NCBI GenBank assembly: GCA_016210805.1 | Contig: JACQTL010000054.1 | Location: forward strand, 1 to 6,184 | Length of the DNA: 6,184 nt | Direction of reading: 5' to 3' | From: Actinomycetota bacterium | Lineage (GTDB): Bacteria > Actinomycetota > UBA4738 > G016210805 | Shown: positions 5,684 through 6,184 of the stretch, piece after piece | Layout of the letters: each line of letters begins with the position of its first letter | How positions within the stretch are numbered: the stretch's first letter is position 1 | The notes under the pieces: generated by a model | Told to the model about the DNA's origin: nothing | Databases searched by the model: none | The model's input: the letters and a program-made list of their open reading frames with translations, nothing else | Program-made: the position numbers and the translations under genes

Positions 5684-6184
5684 TCATCGCCAGGCCCCGC
5701 GGTCGTCGGTCCGCTCGTGGATCGGGCCCCTCCGGTCCCGGAGGAAGCCGCTGCCCCGGCCCCGGCGGACGGCCAGGATCTCCGCCACGATCGCCGTGGC
5801 GATCTCCTCGGGCCCGTCGCTCCCCAGGTCCAGCCCGGCCGGGCCGAACATCTTCTTCAGGTCCTCGGGGGAGGGCTCCACGCCCTCCCGGCGGAGCTCG
5901 GCGATCAGCCGGTCGGTCCGGACCTTCGGCCCCAGCAGGCCGATGTAGGCCACCGGCGTCCCCAGGAACCCCTGGAGGTACGCCTTGTCCCGCAGGTAGT
6001 TGTGGCTCATCACGACGACGTGGGTCCGCTCGTCGGTCCCGGCTCGGGCGGCGGCCTCCTCGGGCCGCTCCACGTGCACGAAGCCGGCCGCCTCGGGGAA
6101 GCGCTCCCGGCACAGGAACCGCTCCCTCTCGTCCACGACCAGGACCTTCCAGCCCAGGGCCGCCGCCGCCCTGACCACGGGGAC
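5684..6184 (-). CDS. XdhC/CoxI-family molybdenum hydroxylase maturation factor, C-terminal part (5' end outside window)
   Basis: The last 166 codons of a gene that is open to the right edge. The GTG at 6178 is unlikely to be the start, because the frame continues upstream as Val-Pro, matching the -VAVPLVR- run of the family. The visible part is the C-terminal Rossmann domain of XdhC/CoxI proteins: a helix and strand LGWKVLVVDER, then VVVMSHNYLRDKAYL, the signature YIGLLGPKVRTDRL, and the C-terminal LGSDGPEEIATAIVAEILAVRRG ending with GPIHE (given in pieces: LGSDGPEEIATAIVAEIL, AVRRG). XdhC binds molybdenum cofactor, helps form its sulfurated form and inserts it into xanthine dehydrogenase. 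CoxI/CoxF do related work for CO dehydrogenase. The N-terminal XdhC/CoxI domain would lie outside the window. It heads the visible part of a minus-strand operon with the CoxG-like and Rieske genes. Assignment to XdhC versus CoxI cannot be made from this fragment. Confidence 0.92.
   Translation of the reverse strand, partial: VPVVRAAAALGWKVLVVDERERFLCRERFPEAAGFVHVERPEEAAARAGTDERTHVVVMSHNYLRDKAYLQGFLGTPVAYIGLLGPKVRTDRLIAELRREGVEPSPEDLKKMFGPAGLDLGSDGPEEIATAIVAEILAVRRGRGSGFLRDRRGPIHERTDDRGAWR

Overview
This 6.2-kb window is very GC-rich. It uses ATG, GTG and TTG starts, has short intergenic gaps and one near-ideal Shine-Dalgarno. Together with its protein families, this suggests a high-GC actinobacterium (Actinomycetota), perhaps a soil or environmental lineage. 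That is inference from composition and gene content; no marker gene is present. I see no rRNA, tRNA, CRISPR array, insertion sequence or phage gene.

Left block (1-1139): the 3' end of a rhodanese-domain protein is followed 4 bases later by a small cupredoxin lipoprotein with an amicyanin-like copper loop (both +). Convergent to them, 11 bases away, is an uncharacterised small lipoprotein (-).

Middle block (1140-3998): the 90-base divergent gap carries a near-perfect 32-bp palindrome. A soluble PAS histidine kinase of the NarL/DegS-type (HisKA_3) class starts beyond it on the + strand. After 47 bases comes a 532-residue PLP-dependent enzyme that is a distant relative of cystathionine gamma-synthase / methionine gamma-lyase, with about 125 extra helical residues at the N-terminus. 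No response regulator is visible.

Right block (3987-6184, all -): in transcription order, an XdhC/CoxI-type molybdenum-enzyme maturation factor (5' end outside the window), a CoxG-like SRPBCC protein, and a small Rieske [2Fe-2S] protein form a tight operon with 21- and 10-base gaps. After 151 bases comes a two- or three-helix membrane protein with an excellent ribosome binding site. XdhC/CoxI plus CoxG indicates the end of a molybdenum hydroxylase cluster (CO dehydrogenase or xanthine dehydrogenase family). Its structural genes would lie beyond the right edge. The Rieske protein suggests an added electron-transfer component.

The most unusual items are the divergent PLP enzyme and its pairing with an orphan kinase, the palindrome in the divergent gap, the Rieske gene attached to a CoxG/XdhC module, and an eight-G run inside the first codons of that Rieske gene.
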